A stretch of DNA of 64,000 nucleotides from Ramlibacter sp. Leaf400 (GCF_001424545.1 NZ_LMQL01000014.1:62001-126000), one strand, 5' to 3'; positions 51,432 through 60,095 are shown, numbered from the stretch's first letter. The notes: generated by a model from the sequence alone, not told the origin. A program made the numbers and translations.

Positions 51432-52649
51432 TCAGGCCGCGGCAGCCGCCACCCGCGGCTTGAGCCTGGCCTCGCGGATCGGCAGGTGCACCAGCGCCGC
51501 GCCGACGGCCAGCACGATGTCCACGTACCAGACCCAGTCGTAGCTGCCGGTGGCCTGGAACACGGTGCCGCCCATCCAGGCGCCCAGGAAGCCGCCGACC
51601 TGGTGCGACAGCATGACGATGCCGAACAGCGTGGCCATGTTCGCCGGGCCGAAGAACTTGGCCACCAGGCCGGCGGTGGGCGGCACGGTCGACAGGAAGG
51701 TGACGCCCATCACGGCCGAGAACACCAGCACCACCGGGCCGGTCTTGGGCGCCAGCAGGAACAGCAGCACGGCCAGCCCGCGCACGGCGTACACCAGCGA
51801 CAGCAGCGACTTCATGCGCCAGCGGCCCACGGCCCAGCCCATGGCGATGCTGCCCACGATGTTGAACAGGCCCAGCAGCGCCAGCGCCCAGCCGGCCCAT
51901 TCGGTGCTCAGGCCGCAGGCCGCCACCACGCCCGGCAGGTGCGTGGCCAGGAAGGCCACGTGGAAGCCGCAGACGAAGAAGCCGGCGGCCAGCATCAAGT
52001 AGCTGGGGTTGCGCAGCGCCTGGCCGATGGCCTCTCGCGTGCCCAGCGGCCTGGGGCCGGTGGCGCCCGCGGCCTGCAGCGAATTGCCCTTGAGGATCCA
52101 CGCGGCCGGCAGCGCCAGCAGCACCAGCACCGCCAGCACCTGCATGGCGCCCACCCAGCCGATGCCCACCATCAGCGTGGCGGCCAGCGGCGCCAGCAGG
52201 AACTGGCCGGTGGAGCCGCCGGCGTTGACGATGCCGGTGGCCAGGCCGCGCTTGTCCAGCGGGATCAGCCGCATGGTGGCCGACATCAGCACGGCCGGCC
52301 CGGCCATGCCGGCGCCCCCGGCGGCCAGCACGCCGATGACCAGGATCAGCCCGAGCGTGGTGTCCATGTAGGGCGTGAGGAAGGTGCCCAGCGCGACCAG
52401 CAGCGCGCCCGTGAACAACACCCGGCCGGTGCCGATCTTGTCGGCGATGGCCCCGGCGAAAGGTTGCGTGAGGCCCCACCACAGCTGGCCGAAGGCGAAT
52501 GCCAGGCTGATGCTGGCCAGGCCCAGGCCGGTGGCCGTGTTCAGCGGCGACAGGAACAGGCCCATGGTCTGGCGTACGCCCATGGTGAGGGCGAAGGTGC
52601 CGGCGGCGGCCAGCAGCACGGCCCAGAGGGCGAATCGGCGTTCACTCAT
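51432..52649 (-). CDS. Major facilitator superfamily transporter
   Basis: A 405-residue protein with 12 predicted helices. The ATG at 52649 has GGGAGA upstream; longer frames upstream start inside the MarR gene. MFS motif A-like GAIADKIGTGRVLF lies between helices 2 and 3, and RGLATGIVNAGGSTGQFLLAPLAATLM is in helix 5. It resembles oxalate/formate-antiporter-like and CynX-type MFS proteins. It overlaps the MarR gene by eight bases and is probably controlled by it. The substrate is unknown; efflux of a small acid or drug is plausible. Confidence 0.87.
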   Translation of the reverse strand: MSERRFALWAVLLAAAGTFALTMGVRQTMGLFLSPLNTATGLGLASISLAFAFGQLWWGLTQPFAGAIADKIGTGRVLFTGALLVALGTFLTPYMDTTLGLILVIGVLAAGGAGMAGPAVLMSATMRLIPLDKRGLATGIVNAGGSTGQFLLAPLAATLMVGIGWVGAMQVLAVLVLLALPAAWILKGNSLQAAGATGPRPLGTREAIGQALRNPSYLMLAAGFFVCGFHVAFLATHLPGVVAACGLSTEWAGWALALLGLFNIVGSIAMGWAVGRWRMKSLLSLVYAVRGLAVLLFLLAPKTGPVVLVFSAVMGVTFLSTVPPTAGLVAKFFGPANMATLFGIVMLSHQVGGFLGAWMGGTVFQATGSYDWVWYVDIVLAVGAALVHLPIREARLKPRVAAAAA

Positions 52650-53097
52650 CTTCGTCTCCCGGGCCGGCCGGGGCCAGCAGTTCGGTGCATTCGTCCAGCA
52701 GCGCATGCAGCGCCAGCACGCGGCGGACCCCCAGTTGCGCGTTCAGGTTCTCCTGCGCCACGCGCCAGCGCCGCTGGGCCTCGTGCCGCTTGTCGCGCCC
52801 GGCGTCGGTGGCCAGCACCCGGTGGCTGCGGGCGTCGTCGCCCGCCTCCAGGGCCAGCAACCCCGCGGCCAGCAGCGGCTGCAGGTTGCGGCTGAGCGTG
52901 GAGGCGTTCACCTTCATCTCGCGCGCCAGGTCGACCGGGCGGATGGGGCCCAGCTTGCAGACGTAGGAGAGCAGCGAGTACTGCGTGCCCCTCAGCCCGG
53001 TCTTGCCGACCTCGGCGTCGTAGTGCTGCGCCACCCGGCGCATCAGCTGGCGCAGCTTCAGGTTGGTGCAGCCCTGCGGCTTGACAACGGTGTCCAT
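52642..53097 (-). CDS. MarR-family transcriptional regulator
   Basis: A 151-residue winged-helix dimer. The DNA-binding part is LRGTQYSLLSYVCKLGPIRPVDLAREMKVNASTLSRNLQPLLAAGLL (about 35-81). Flanking helices form the dimer interface. It is the first gene of an operon with the MFS transporter and is divergent from a PaaI-like gene, with palindromes at 53107-53133 in the gap. Such proteins usually repress both sides until a phenolic or other small ligand binds. Confidence 0.92.
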   Translation of the reverse strand: MDTVVKPQGCTNLKLRQLMRRVAQHYDAEVGKTGLRGTQYSLLSYVCKLGPIRPVDLAREMKVNASTLSRNLQPLLAAGLLALEAGDDARSHRVLATDAGRDKRHEAQRRWRVAQENLNAQLGVRRVLALHALLDECTELLAPAGPGDEDE

Positions 53098-53106
53098 GGG
53101 CGATTA

Positions 53107-53133
53107 TTGTAGATGCAACCGTTGCATATGCAA
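53107..53133. promoter_or_regulatory. Candidate MarR operator (overlapping palindromes)
   Basis: TTGCATATGCAA (53122-53133) is a perfect 12-bp palindrome, a diverged copy TTGTAGATGCAA lies at 53107-53118, and ATGCAAC-C-GTTGCAT (53113-53127) links them. The site lies 10 bp from the MarR start and 34 bp from the thioesterase ATG. Confidence 0.65.
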
Positions 53134-53166
53134 GTACCAGATGCGAAAAGGACCAGGAGTCGACCG

Positions 53167-53712
53167 ATGACGCAGCACGACATGCTCGAACAATGGCTGG
53201 CGCAGGAGCGCGAGCAGACCGCCCGCTTCGAAGGGGGCGCCGGCTGCGGCGTCGCGCGGCCGGACCAGGTGGCCGGCCTGAGCGGGCTGGAGATGCTGCA
53301 TGCCATGCTGGCCGGCCGGCTGCCCTACCCGCCCATCGCCCGCACGCTGGACTTCCTGCTGGTCGAGGCCGAGGACGGCCGCGCCGTGTTCCAGGGCACG
53401 CCCGGCCCGGCCCACCTCAACCCCATGGGCGGCATCCACGGCGGCTGGTACGCGACGCTGCTCGATTCGGCGCTGGGCTGCGCCGTGCACACCAGGATGC
53501 CGCCCGGCCGCGGCTACACCACGGCCGAACTGAGCGTGAACATCGTGCGCGCCCTGGGCAGCAAGGCGCAGCGCGTGCGCGCCGAGGGCAAGGTGCTGCA
53601 CGCGGGGCGGCAGCTAGCCACCGCCGAAGGCCGGCTTTATGGCCCCGACGGCACGCTGTACGCGCACGCGACGACGACCTGCCTGGTGTTCGAGTTGCCG
53701 GCCGCGCGCTAG
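53167..53712 (+). CDS. PaaI-family hotdog thioesterase
   Basis: A 181-residue protein. The ATG at 53167 has AGGAG upstream; the frame also runs upstream from 53113 but through the operator. The hotdog core shows NPMGGIHGGWYATLLDSALGCAV (about 79-101), the PaaI active-site region with the HGG loop and an Asp on the helix, and TTAELSVNIVRAL. It is expected to hydrolyse acyl-CoA thioesters, often of aromatic acids. It is divergent from the MarR/MFS pair and possibly coregulated. Confidence 0.88.
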   Translation: MTQHDMLEQWLAQEREQTARFEGGAGCGVARPDQVAGLSGLEMLHAMLAGRLPYPPIARTLDFLLVEAEDGRAVFQGTPGPAHLNPMGGIHGGWYATLLDSALGCAVHTRMPPGRGYTTAELSVNIVRALGSKAQRVRAEGKVLHAGRQLATAEGRLYGPDGTLYAHATTTCLVFELPAAR

Positions 53713-53848
53713 CTGTTCCAGGCGGGTCGCCCCCGCCGGTCGCACGCTGCGCCGAAAGTCGACAAACTCGAGCAGCTCGGCCTGACCTTCTACCTCTTCC
53801 GTCCGGCAACCATCCTTCCCAATCACCCCCCGACAAATCGGAGGAGTG

Positions 53849-54550
53849 ATGAAGAAACTGTGCTGCCTGATGGCGCTGGCCGTTCTCGCCGGCATCGGTC
53901 CTGGAGAGGCATCCGCTCAGCCTGCGCCGGGGGAGATCGTCGAGTACCCAGATACCAGCCTCACGGCCTGCCCGACCCAGCATGAAGTCCTGTCCCACTT
54001 CTACTACGTGGTCGATTCCCCTTTCTACCGTGGAGCAACGTGGTGCGGTGCGGCGCAAGCCGTGACCAACTACTGGAGCGAGACCGGTCCCTTGCGGCCC
54101 TACATCCTGGAGGAGTGCACCGCGGGGCATCACTGGAGGTTTTCAACTGCCTGCAGCACCACCACTTTCTGCGACGGTTCGGGCCGGGACCACCACTGGC
54201 CTCCCATGCGCGGCATCACCATGGTGTGCATCGGTGTGGCCCCGCCGCCGGAGCCGCCACTGGATCCGGGGAATCCACCCCTCGGCTGCATCACAGGTTC
54301 GGGCGGTTTCTCCCGATGCCTTCGCGACGAGGGCGTCCTCCCCTCCGGCACGCCCCCGGGCACTCCCGCGGTCGGCGGCCTCAATCCGAATGCCGGTTCC
54401 CCTGGCAACGACGACTCGCACGCCGAAGCCCCGCCCCAGGTGCTGCCTGACGCCGGCGCCAACCAGGGTTCCTGCACGCGCGCCGAGGCGGTAGGCAACC
54501 CGATCTTCGCTGGCACCGGCAACAAGTTCCAGGAAGAGGTGGTCGCCTAG
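53849..54550 (+). pseudogene. N-terminal fragment of an RHS-repeat (YD-repeat) protein
   Basis: A 233-residue reading frame with a signal peptide (MKKLCCLMALAVLAG...ASAQ) and GGAGG before the start. The middle is Cys/Trp-rich and includes CGAAQAVTNYWSETGP and a Pro-rich linker. The last residues, AVGNPIFAGTGNKFQEEV, are the start of an RHS core (GNPI...TGNK), and the frame then stops after VA. RHS proteins normally continue for a thousand residues or more. The tetraspan gene starts right after the stop codon. It is most likely a truncated RHS toxin carrier; a secreted short protein is the alternative. Confidence 0.65.
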
Positions 54551-55003
54551 ATGATTCGCAACACACGCCATGCACGTACGCTGCCCGGATGGATGCGGCT
54601 GCTCTTTTCGCTGTTCGCGGGCCTGCTCTGGTTAGGTGTCCTTGAGAGCATGCTCGTGCTCCGGTCGCTGTGGGTGAATTCAGGGCCGTCAGAGTACGTG
54701 GCAGTTCAGCTGGTCATGGCCGCAGCAGTATCAGGCTGCATGCTTATTGCTACGTCACTAGGAGCACTTGCACTTTCTTCACTTGCCTTCACGCCGACGT
54801 TGTTCCGGAAGGTCAACATTGGCTTGATCGGCGGCGGTTTGACGATCTTCACGGCGCTCCTGTTTATGGACCTGACCACGTCACGAGCGGTGATGCACGG
54901 AGAACTCTTGGAAGGAAAGAGAGCCAGCTTGGTCGTATATGGCCTTGTACTAACTCTGACAGCTGGACTGCTGCATCTGCTGCACCGACGCCGGTCTTCG
55001 TAG
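54551..55003 (+). CDS. Four-helix membrane protein, candidate RHS immunity protein (1)
   Basis: A 150-residue protein starting directly after the stop of the RHS fragment. Helices are at about 15-38, 48-72, 85-106 and 125-144. A charged loop RAVMHGELLEGKRASL lies between helices 3 and 4. The gene at 55467 has the same length, layout and an ELLxGKR loop, so the two are probably paralogues. Position behind an RHS fragment and small membrane topology fit immunity proteins to membrane-acting toxins; this is inference. The 3' end overlaps the start of the second RHS fragment. Family not recognised. Confidence 0.6.
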   Translation: MIRNTRHARTLPGWMRLLFSLFAGLLWLGVLESMLVLRSLWVNSGPSEYVAVQLVMAAAVSGCMLIATSLGALALSSLAFTPTLFRKVNIGLIGGGLTIFTALLFMDLTTSRAVMHGELLEGKRASLVVYGLVLTLTAGLLHLLHRRRSS

Positions 55004-55367
55004 CCGAGTTCGCAACGGCTCAGACGGCAAGAGGCGACCGGTGTGGCAATGGCCGTACAGCGCGTTCGGGGATAACAAGCCGAGAGGGGCGTTGGTGCGA
55101 ACGCTGCCGCGCGGCAACGAGCCGGCGCAGCTGATAGCTACGGAGCCGATCGAATTCGGCCTGAGGTTTCCTGGACAGCAGGAGGATGCCGAGGCTGGCT
55201 TGTCGGATAACTTGTTCCGGTGGCATCACTCCAAAGGCGGGCGCCAACTCCAAAAGCTCGACCTAGGCGAAATGTTGACCGTTGCCTACGTGAAGTCTGG
55301 CACAGACAACTGGGCGACAGTAGTTGGCGAGCCAGTCATGATCGGGATCCACGGCGCAGAACTCTAA
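54996..55367 (+). pseudogene. C-terminal RHS core fragment
   Basis: The frame from about 54996 reads RNGSDGKRRPVWQWPYSAFGDNKP, then IEFGLRFPGQQEDAEAGLSDNLFRWHHSKGGR, the hallmark end of an RHS core (WQWPYSAFG... FPGQ-YDxETGL-YNYFR). Usual Tyr residues are replaced, for example HYN to SDN. After this the sequence diverges into a short unrelated tip (LGEMLTVAYVKSGTDNWATVVGE). A GTG at 55041 could open a 108-residue frame, but the fragment lacks the preceding core and the signal region. It is most likely the remnant of the same protein as 53849-54550. Confidence 0.6.
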
Positions 55368-55466
55368 GACCTCGCCGGCTTCCGAGTCGTCACGTGCAAT
55401 TGACACCGACCAGATGCCGGGCCTTCGGCAACATGATTCCGTCCAACATTTCCGAGCAGATCATCT

Positions 55467-55913
55467 ATGCTTAGTTCGCTCAGATCAGTGCTGGCCAGCA
55501 TCATCCGTGGGCTCTTGTGCGCCATATTCGCCCTCGAGATGTTTGGAGCAGCGCTTGCAACAGAAGGCTTGTGGGCTTACCGAGATGGTGTCGATGCTTC
55601 GCCAGCAGACGCTGTGACGCTCTGCGCCGTGTTGCTCGTCATGATGATTGCTTCCGTTCTTTCCGTCTTCTCGCTGTTCGGCCCGCAGTTGAAACTGCAA
55701 ACACGGGCTCTGGGCTCCTTGTCTGCCTCAGTCTCACTCCTGCTTCGAACTGCTTTGCTTCTCGCTCCAGCAAGCGTGGCGATGCCGTGGACGAGCGAGC
55801 TTCTCTCGGGCAAGAGGTTCGATGTGATCTTTGGAACTCTCGCCACCTGCGTGGCACTTGTCTTCGCGGCAGCGGACGACGTGCACGCTGCGCGCCCCGA
55901 GGCTCGCTCCTGA
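55467..55913 (+). CDS. Four-helix membrane protein, candidate RHS immunity protein (2)
   Basis: A 148-residue protein with helices at about 8-32, 48-70, 82-104 and 116-136. The loop PWTSELLSGKRFDVIF between helices 3 and 4 matches ELLEGKR in the protein at 54551-55003, and the overall layout is the same. It lies 99 bp downstream of the second RHS fragment. The region is visibly less GC-rich than the rest of the window, suggesting transfer. Not recognised; immunity to an RHS tip is inferred from context. Confidence 0.6.
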   Translation: MLSSLRSVLASIIRGLLCAIFALEMFGAALATEGLWAYRDGVDASPADAVTLCAVLLVMMIASVLSVFSLFGPQLKLQTRALGSLSASVSLLLRTALLLAPASVAMPWTSELLSGKRFDVIFGTLATCVALVFAAADDVHAARPEARS

Positions 55914-56073
55914 AGGGCGCCGGTACTGCACCCACCCTGCCCTCGCGGCTCGTGGGCTACGACAGCCGGGACCGCGCCATCCGGTTGGCGGCACTCCACC
56001 GGCGACAATGCCCCGGCCGCGCGCGCTCCTCCGTGCGGGCCCCTGCAACCTCCCGAGCCTCGCGCCCACCGAC

Positions 56074-56730
56074 ATGAACCTGGATTCGCCCCGCACCGGG
56101 ACCGCCCTGCCGCTGTCCGTCCCACGCCGCCTCGGCTTGCGCAGCGAGTCCGGCCGCATCGCCTTCACCCTGTGCCTGCTCGCGGCCAGCGCCGCGGCCC
56201 ACGCGCACACCGAGGAAGTCACCGCCGGCGGCTTCGTCTCGGGCCTGCTGCATCCGGTGACCGGCATCGACCACCTGCTGGCCATGGTGGCCGTGGGCAT
56301 CTGGGGCGCGGTGCTGGGCGCCCCGCTGCTGTGGGCGCTGCCCATCGTGTTCCCGCTGCTGATGGTGGGCGGCGGCATGCTGGGCATCGCGGGCATGCCG
56401 CTGCCCTTCGTCGAGGGCGGCATCGCGCTGTCGGTGCTGCTGCTGGGCCTGGCCATCCTGGCGGCCTGGCGGGCGCCGGTGGCCGTCGCGGTCGCGCTGG
56501 TCGCCGCGTTCGGCGTGCTGCACGGCCATGCGCACGGCACCGAGTTGCCCGCTTCGGCCTCGCCGGCCGCCTATTCCACCGGCTTCGTGCTGGCCACCGG
56601 CGCGCTGCACCTGGCCGGCATCGGCCTGGGCGAGTTGCGGCGGCTGCCGCGCGGCGCGGCGGTGATCCGGGCGATCGGCGCGGCCATGGCGGTGGCCGGC
56701 TCCTGGATGCTGGTGACCAAGCTGGCCTGA
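56074..56730 (+). CDS. HupE/UreJ-family membrane protein
   Basis: A 218-residue protein. A signal-like N-terminus ends ASAAAHAHTEE. The HupE hallmark GFVSGLLHPVTGIDHLLAMVAVGIWGA (about 52-76) follows, with His60 and the IDHLL site, and a second His motif LHGHAHGTELP (about 149-159). Six or seven helices are expected. HupE/UreJ proteins are thought to import nickel or cobalt for hydrogenase or urease. Neither enzyme is here. It precedes a DUF4331 gene by 105 bp and may form a metal-related cluster with it. Confidence 0.85.
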   Translation: MNLDSPRTGTALPLSVPRRLGLRSESGRIAFTLCLLAASAAAHAHTEEVTAGGFVSGLLHPVTGIDHLLAMVAVGIWGAVLGAPLLWALPIVFPLLMVGGGMLGIAGMPLPFVEGGIALSVLLLGLAILAAWRAPVAVAVALVAAFGVLHGHAHGTELPASASPAAYSTGFVLATGALHLAGIGLGELRRLPRGAAVIRAIGAAMAVAGSWMLVTKLA

Positions 56731-56835
56731 ACAAGGAAAGCCCGAGCGCCACGCCGGGAGATTCGGCCGCCCACATCGGGGACGCCGCCCGCTGCGTATT
56801 GAGGTCCTGCCGCGTCGGCAGCGAAGGAGCACCTC

Positions 56836-58422
56836 ATGCGCAACTCATTCCCGTTCCGGGCCTCGGCCGTCGCGGCCGCGCTGGCCCTGGCCAGCGGCAT
56901 AGTCTCGGCCGCCAGCCACCGCGAAGCCCCGTTCATCACCACCGTGCCCAAGGTGGACTCGAGCGACTTCTACCTCTTCCGCAGCTATGAAGGCGTGGCC
57001 CCCGACGGCAGCGGCGGACGCAGCGACTTCGTGACGCTGATCGCCAACTACCTGCCGCTGCAGGACGCGTACGGCGGCCCCAACTACTTCTCGCTGGACC
57101 CGAACGCGCTCTACGAGATCCACATCGACAACAACGGCGACGCGGCCGAGGACATCACCTTCCAGTTCCGCTTCAACAACAAGCTGAACGACGTCGCGCT
57201 GCCCATCGGCAGCAAGAGCGTGGCGATTCCGCTCATCCAGGCCGGGCCGGTGGCCAACGTGGGCGACGCCAACCTCAACCTCAGCGAGACCTACACGCTG
57301 ACTGTGGTGCGGGGCGACCGCCGCCGCGGCACCGCCCAGCAGGCCACCAAGGCCGGCGGCGGCGCCACCTTCGAGAAGCCGGTCGACTACATCGGCACCA
57401 AGACGCTGGGCAACGCCGCGGCCTATGCGGCCTACGCCAACCGGCACGTGCACGCCGTCAACCTCCCCGGCTGCGCCACGCCCGCCCGCGTCTTCGTCGG
57501 CCAGCGCCAGGAGGGTTTCGCGGTCAACCTCGGGCCGATCTTCGACCTGGTGAACGCGCCGCTGTCCACCATCACCGACCCGTCCCAGATCAATGCCGCG
57601 GCCGCCAACTCCATCCAGGGCAAGAACGTCACCTCGCTCGCACTGGAAGTTCACCGCAGCTGCCTGACCCAGGGCAGCGAGCCGGTGATCGGCGGCTGGA
57701 CCACCGCCAGCCTGCGCCAGGCCCGCCTGCTCAACCCGACGCCGGCCGCGGGCCACCAGGCCACCGAACGCGCCGGCGGGGCCTGGTCGCAGGTTTCGCG
57801 CCTGGGCCAGCCGCTGGTGAACGAGGTGGTGATCGGCGTCAAGGACAAGGACCGCTTCGGCGCCTCGCGGCCGCGCGACGACGCGCAGTTCCTGGACTAC
57901 GTGACCAACCCCACGCTGCCCGCGCTGCTGGGCACGGTGCTGCAGGCCAACCTCGCGCCCACCAACCTGCCGCGCACCGACCTGGCCACCGTGTTCCTGA
58001 CCGGCATCACCGGCGTGAACAAGCCGGCCACCGTCACGCCGTCGGAGATGCTGCGGCTGAACACCGCGACGCCGCCGGTGCCCTTCGCCAGCCAGAACCG
58101 CCTGGCCATCGTGGGCAGCCTCAAGGCCTCGCCGGCGGGCACCGACTTCGCCGGCTTCCCGAACGGCCGCCGTCCCAAGGACGACGTGGTGGACATCGCC
58201 CTGGTCGCGATGCTCGGGGGCCTGTGCGTGGCCAACGGCGATGCCAACACGCTGGGCCTGAACACCATCCCCGGCGTCGCGGGCGTGAGTTCCGCCTGCC
58301 GGCCGGCCAGCGTCCCCACGGGCGCCACTTCGCTGGACGTGCACGACGCGGTCGACCAGGCCGCCGTTCCCTTCCTCGCCGGCTTCCCCTACCTGAACAC
58401 GCCCAACCCTGGCGCACAATGA
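56836..58422 (+). CDS. DUF4331 family secreted protein
   Basis: A 528-residue exported protein. MRNSFPFRASAVAAALALASGIVSAASHREAPFI is a signal peptide followed by the SHREAP opening typical of DUF4331, then DSSDFYLFRSYE. ALYEIHIDNNGDAAEDITFQFRF and the terminal LDVHDAVDQAAVPFLAGFPYLNTPNPG are also conserved. The role of the family is not established. It has EAPFITTVPKVDSSDFY and several Asp/Asn-rich loops that could bind calcium. It lies 8 bp upstream of a lipoprotein gene. Confidence 0.85.
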   Translation: MRNSFPFRASAVAAALALASGIVSAASHREAPFITTVPKVDSSDFYLFRSYEGVAPDGSGGRSDFVTLIANYLPLQDAYGGPNYFSLDPNALYEIHIDNNGDAAEDITFQFRFNNKLNDVALPIGSKSVAIPLIQAGPVANVGDANLNLSETYTLTVVRGDRRRGTAQQATKAGGGATFEKPVDYIGTKTLGNAAAYAAYANRHVHAVNLPGCATPARVFVGQRQEGFAVNLGPIFDLVNAPLSTITDPSQINAAAANSIQGKNVTSLALEVHRSCLTQGSEPVIGGWTTASLRQARLLNPTPAAGHQATERAGGAWSQVSRLGQPLVNEVVIGVKDKDRFGASRPRDDAQFLDYVTNPTLPALLGTVLQANLAPTNLPRTDLATVFLTGITGVNKPATVTPSEMLRLNTATPPVPFASQNRLAIVGSLKASPAGTDFAGFPNGRRPKDDVVDIALVAMLGGLCVANGDANTLGLNTIPGVAGVSSACRPASVPTGATSLDVHDAVDQAAVPFLAGFPYLNTPNPGAQ

Positions 58423-58430
58423 GGCCCGCC

Positions 58431-58727
58431 ATGACCAACCGAATCCTGATGAAGACCCTGGCGGCCGGCCTGGCCGGCGCATCCCTGCTGCTCGCCGCCT
58501 GCGGCGGCGGTGGCGGTGGCGGCAGCGGTGGGGGTGGCGACGCTGCGCCCACGGTGCAGTTCGTGCCCGGCACCGACGTGCCGGCTTCGGCCACCGCGTC
58601 GGCTGGCGGCGCCTTCGAGTTCGTGCTGGGGCTGCTGGCCACGACCAGCGAGACGTCCGACCCGATCACGGTCGGCAACGCCACGCTGGGCACCAGCGAA
58701 ACCGAAGACTCGCGCGCGCTCCAGTGA
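58431..58727 (+). CDS. Small predicted lipoprotein
   Basis: A 98-residue protein with a lipobox LLAAC (about residues 20-24) followed by a Gly run. The mature part (VQFVPGTDVPASATASAGGAFEFVLGLLATTSETSDPI, ending TEDSRALQ) has no recognised domain. The in-frame ATG at 58431 is chosen; an alternative ATG lies at 58449. Eight bases separate it from the DUF4331 stop and its stop overlaps the next start (GTGA), so it is part of an operon. Confidence 0.7.
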   Translation: MTNRILMKTLAAGLAGASLLLAACGGGGGGGSGGGGDAAPTVQFVPGTDVPASATASAGGAFEFVLGLLATTSETSDPITVGNATLGTSETEDSRALQ

Positions 58728-59545
58728 GCCGCCCCGTCCTGCGACGGCTTGCCGCCGCCAGCGCCCTGCTGGCGGCGTGCGCGGCCGCCTTGGCCCATGA
58801 CAGCTGGCTCAGTCCCGGCGCGGAGCCCGCGGGGCCGGGCCTCCTGCGCGTGGAGCTGGCCGTGGGCGCGCACTTCCCGGTGCGCGACCCGGCGGTGGCC
58901 GCCGCGAGCATCACGCGCGCCGCCTGCGTCGAGCCCCAGGACCGCGAACCGCGCGCCCTGCTGCCGCGCGAAGAACACGATCGCCACGTCGAACTGCGCG
59001 CGCGGGCCGATGCCGCGCGCGGGGTCGCCTGCTGGGCGGAGCTGCGGGCGCACGAGGTGACGCTGACGCCCGAGGTGGTGCAGGGCTACTTCGCCGAGAT
59101 CCGTCCCCCCGAGGCCGCCAGGCAGCTCTGGGCGCAGCAGCTCGCGCGCGGCGTCGCCTGGCGCGAGAGCTACCGCAAGTTCCTGCGCATGGAAACGGTG
59201 CCGGCCGCGGCCGCCGTGGACGGCGCGGGGCTCGAGGTGCTGCGGCGCCCGCGCGGCCTGGCGATGGAGATCCTGCCGGTCGGCACCGAAATCCTGCAGG
59301 CCGGCCGCCCCGCCGCGTTCCAGGTGCTGCTGGACGGCCGCACGCTCGCCGGCCAGTGGGTGCAGATGGTCAGCGAGCGCCACACCCAGGGCGTGTGGCG
59401 CCAGACCGATGCGCAGGGCACGGTCCGCGAAGCCCTGCCGTTCGGCGGCCAGTGGCTGCTGCGCGCCACCCACCTGGAGCCGCCGGTCCAGGACAGCCAG
59501 CCCTGGCGCAGCCGCTTCGCCACCCTCGTGGTGAATGTCCGGTGA
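58724..59545 (+). CDS. DUF4198-type periplasmic protein
   Basis: A 273-residue exported protein starting with a GTG that overlaps the lipoprotein stop. The signal peptide ends AAALAHDSWLSPG, where HDSWL is the usual mature start of DUF4198 proteins (NikM-like, associated with Ni/Co uptake). Beta-rich segments end with TQGVWRQTDAQGTVREALPFGGQWLLRATHLEPP, the conserved end. It is thought to bind metal or another ligand in the periplasm. It follows the DUF4331-lipoprotein pair. Confidence 0.8.
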   Translation: MSRPVLRRLAAASALLAACAAALAHDSWLSPGAEPAGPGLLRVELAVGAHFPVRDPAVAAASITRAACVEPQDREPRALLPREEHDRHVELRARADAARGVACWAELRAHEVTLTPEVVQGYFAEIRPPEAARQLWAQQLARGVAWRESYRKFLRMETVPAAAAVDGAGLEVLRRPRGLAMEILPVGTEILQAGRPAAFQVLLDGRTLAGQWVQMVSERHTQGVWRQTDAQGTVREALPFGGQWLLRATHLEPPVQDSQPWRSRFATLVVNVR

Positions 59546-60050
59546 AGGCGCGGCCGTGACGGCCGGCGCCCTCTTCTTCCTGCAGCAACCGCTGGCCTGG
59601 CTGCCCGTGGTGGCGGTGCTGCTGCTGGTGCGCGATTGCAGCGGGCGCACCGCGCTGTCGGCCGCCGCCGTGCTGCTGGCCGCCGCCGCGGCGACCCACT
59701 GGCTGCCGCCGCAGGGTCTGCTGCGCCTGGGCGCCGCGGGCTTCGTCGCGGCAGCCGGGATCGGCGTCGCCGCGTCGCTGCGACTGCGGGGCGCCCCCGC
59801 GGTCCTGGTGGCGGGGCTGGGCGGCGTGGCCCTGGCGCTGGGCGCGGACTTCGCCATCGCCACGCCCGCCGAGGCGGCGGGTGCGCTGCTGGTCGCCACC
59901 CTGCTGATGGCCGCGCTGGCCGCGGCCTGGCGGTTGGTGCCGCCCCGCTGGCGCGAGGCTCCCGTGGCGCGGGTCGGCGTGCGCGTCGCCGGCGCCTGGA
60001 TGGGCGCCATCGGCCTGCTGCTGCTGTCGCTGCAGGTCGCGCGCGGCTGA
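59535..60050 (+). CDS. Hypothetical multi-pass membrane protein
   Basis: A 171-residue protein with five to six hydrophobic segments and an Ala/Leu-rich composition. It overlaps the DUF4198 gene by 11 bases (ATG at 59535), so it is probably translated from the same transcript. WLPVVAVLLLVRDCSGRTAL and RVGVRVAGAWMGAIGLLLLSLQVARG flank a central Ala-rich region. The end resembles HupE/UreJ last helices only weakly. Not recognised. Confidence 0.6.
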   Translation: MSGEGAAVTAGALFFLQQPLAWLPVVAVLLLVRDCSGRTALSAAAVLLAAAAATHWLPPQGLLRLGAAGFVAAAGIGVAASLRLRGAPAVLVAGLGGVALALGADFAIATPAEAAGALLVATLLMAALAAAWRLVPPRWREAPVARVGVRVAGAWMGAIGLLLLSLQVARG

Positions 60051-60095
60051 CGTCGTCGCCGGCCGCGCGTCGCAGCGCGACTCGATAATCCGGCC

